Source of the DNA: an uncultured Alcaligenaceae bacterium
Lineage (GTDB): Bacteria; Pseudomonadota; Gammaproteobacteria; Burkholderiales; Burkholderiaceae_B
Length of the DNA stretch: 7,137 nucleotides
Direction: 5' to 3'
NCBI GenBank assembly: GCA_937897265.1
Contig: CALCPT010000612.1
Coordinates: 1-7,137 of the forward strand
In this document: positions 6,508 through 7,137 of the stretch, in pieces
Position numbering within the stretch: position 1 is the stretch's first letter
Layout: every line of letters begins with the position of its first letter
Program-made: the position numbers and the translations under genes
The notes under the pieces: generated by a model
Seen by the model: only the letters and a program-made list of their open reading frames with translations
The model's database searches: none
What the model was told of the DNA's origin: nothing

Positions 6508-6543
6508 TTTGCTCGAGATCACGCTGACATGATTTCGAGCAAA
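6508..6543 (+). terminator. Strong 14-bp hairpin after the NTF2-like gene, terminator-like
   Basis: Bases 6508-6521 pair with 6530-6543 over 14 bp, with one G-T (G-U in RNA) pair and an 8-base loop. The stem begins 11 bases after the TAA stop. Its outer pairs are TTT and AAA, so either strand's transcript would have a short A-U foot, but no real U-run follows in either direction. It most likely ends or protects transcripts between two convergent genes. A palindromic protein-binding site is the alternative. Confidence 0.55.
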
Positions 6544-6556
6544 TGACTACTCTGGC

Positions 6557-6581
6557 TCGAAGCGCTCAAAGGCGACTTCGA
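6557..6581 (+). repeat. Second intergenic hairpin
   Basis: TCGAAGCGC and GCG-A-CTTCGA form a 9-bp stem with one bulged A and a 6-base loop, 13 bases after the first hairpin. Further on, GTTTGCT (6594-6600) faces AGCAAAC copies at 6631-6637 and 6647-6653, and ACTTTAAAGT (6619-6628) is a perfect palindrome. The gap between the two convergent genes is thus densely self-complementary. No T-run marks a classic terminator. Confidence 0.4.
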
Positions 6582-6637
6582 ATCAATCACTGCGTTTGCT
6601 CATGCACAATCGGTGCCTACTTTAAAGTTCAGCAAAC

Positions 6638-7137
6638 TTAAACGCCAGCAAACTCGCGCAAGCGGTTATATACCGCGGTATCAAACTCAAGCCCGTCTTT
6701 TAAGTTGCGTGCGCGTTCTTTGAACGACCGTTCTGACGGGATGCGAATCTCGTCAACGCCGGGAGCCCGCTTTGAAGTTTTAATGCGAGTAATCAGTGCG
6801 CTGACGTCTTCTTTGTACTGTTCGGTTGAGTACATCAGATCAGGCTTGAAGGCGATGATCAGGTGTCCGTTGTTTTTGTCTGCAGTCGACCCGGCGCCGG
6901 TGAGCAAACCCATCGCGTGCATCATTAAAGCCAGGCCAAAACCTTTGTGACCTGCGAAGGGCAACAAGGCACCCGCGCGGGCAGCGGTTGGATCTTGTGT
7001 TGGATTGCCTTGCGCATCAAGAGCCACACCCTCTGGTAATTTTTCACCACGGCGCTCACGCAACGTGAGATCGGTATACATAATGGCCGAGGTGCCCATA
7101 TCAAAAATTAACGGGCCGTTTGCCGTGGGCAAGCCAA
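6638..7137 (-). CDS. Malate/L-lactate dehydrogenase (Ldh_2) family oxidoreductase, C-terminal part
   Basis: This reading frame ends at a TAA (6638-6640) and is still open at the window edge, so about 166 residues of an enzyme of usually 330-360 are present and the start lies beyond 7137. The first visible codons read GLPTANGPLIFDMGTSAIM, matching the substrate-domain strand of the Ldh_2 (YlbC/AllD/DpkA-like) family. LRERRGEKLPEGVALDAQGNPTQDP comes next, then the family hallmark FAGHKGFGLALMMHAMGLLTGAG, which contributes to the NAD(P)H site and dimer. The tail GVDEIRIPSERSFKERARNL is typical too. Members reduce or oxidise 2-keto/2-hydroxy acids, ureidoglycolate or cyclic imines such as piperideine-2-carboxylate; the visible half does not decide which. 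The gene faces the NTF2-like gene tail to tail across a hairpin-rich gap of 140 bases. The TTG at 7130-7132 is a normal leucine codon, not a start. Confidence 0.9.
   Translation of the reverse strand, partial: GLPTANGPLIFDMGTSAIMYTDLTLRERRGEKLPEGVALDAQGNPTQDPTAARAGALLPFAGHKGFGLALMMHAMGLLTGAGSTADKNNGHLIIAFKPDLMYSTEQYKEDVSALITRIKTSKRAPGVDEIRIPSERSFKERARNLKDGLEFDTAVYNRLREFAGV

Noticed and set aside
7130..7132. TTG as the start of a 164-residue dehydrogenase
   Set aside because: The frame is open to the window edge and the family needs about 170-190 more residues upstream, so this is an internal leucine codon.
1..7137. A defence system, CRISPR array, mobile element or RNA gene
   Set aside because: No array-like repeats, transposase or integrase, tRNA-like fold or defence domains are visible; the genes are core envelope and metabolic types.

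Overview
The window looks like a chromosome segment of a betaproteobacterium, probably Burkholderiales. The evidence is a Bug/TctC-type tripartite tricarboxylate receptor beside acyl-CoA chemistry, a partial Ldh_2-family dehydrogenase of the kind common in these genomes, and WaaC and WaaA proteins of proteobacterial type. GC content is intermediate by eye, with heavy use of TTG for leucine. The genus cannot be fixed from the sequence alone.

Region 1 (1-2601, plus strand) is a tight three-gene run: a crotonase-superfamily gene, a periplasmic Bug-family binding protein 3 bases later, and a TauE/SafE (TSUP) membrane permease whose ATG overlaps the preceding stop by one base. The likely theme is uptake or export of an organic anion coupled to CoA-thioester chemistry; the substrate is not readable. 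The crotonase gene is broken near its 5' end: a ribosome binding site and ATG (15) open a short frame that ends at a TGA (87-89), while the rest of the family sequence continues in the -1 frame. The crotonase also lacks both glutamates of classical enoyl-CoA hydratases.

Region 2 (2652-5878, plus strand) is an envelope glycan operon: rfbD (dTDP-4-dehydrorhamnose reductase, TTG start), waaC (heptosyltransferase I, 4-base overlap) and waaA (Kdo transferase, 9-base gap). WaaA and WaaC act one after the other on the lipid A-Kdo-heptose inner core; RfbD supplies dTDP-L-rhamnose. The other rhamnose genes (rfbA, rfbB, rfbC) are not in the window.

Region 3 (5879-6640) holds a 232-base non-coding leader with a TATACT box inside an inverted repeat and a bulged hairpin. 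A 128-residue NTF2-like (DUF4440/SnoaL-type) protein gene follows, with a strong 14-bp hairpin just after its stop and a second hairpin in the intergenic space.

Region 4 (6638-7137, minus strand) is the C-terminal part of a malate/L-lactate dehydrogenase (Ldh_2) family gene, convergent with the NTF2-like gene and cut by the window edge.

No RNA gene, CRISPR array, insertion sequence or phage element is visible. Most of the window is ordinary core and catabolic content. The points that deserve a second look are the broken crotonase start, its missing catalytic glutamates, and the structured DNA around the NTF2-like gene.
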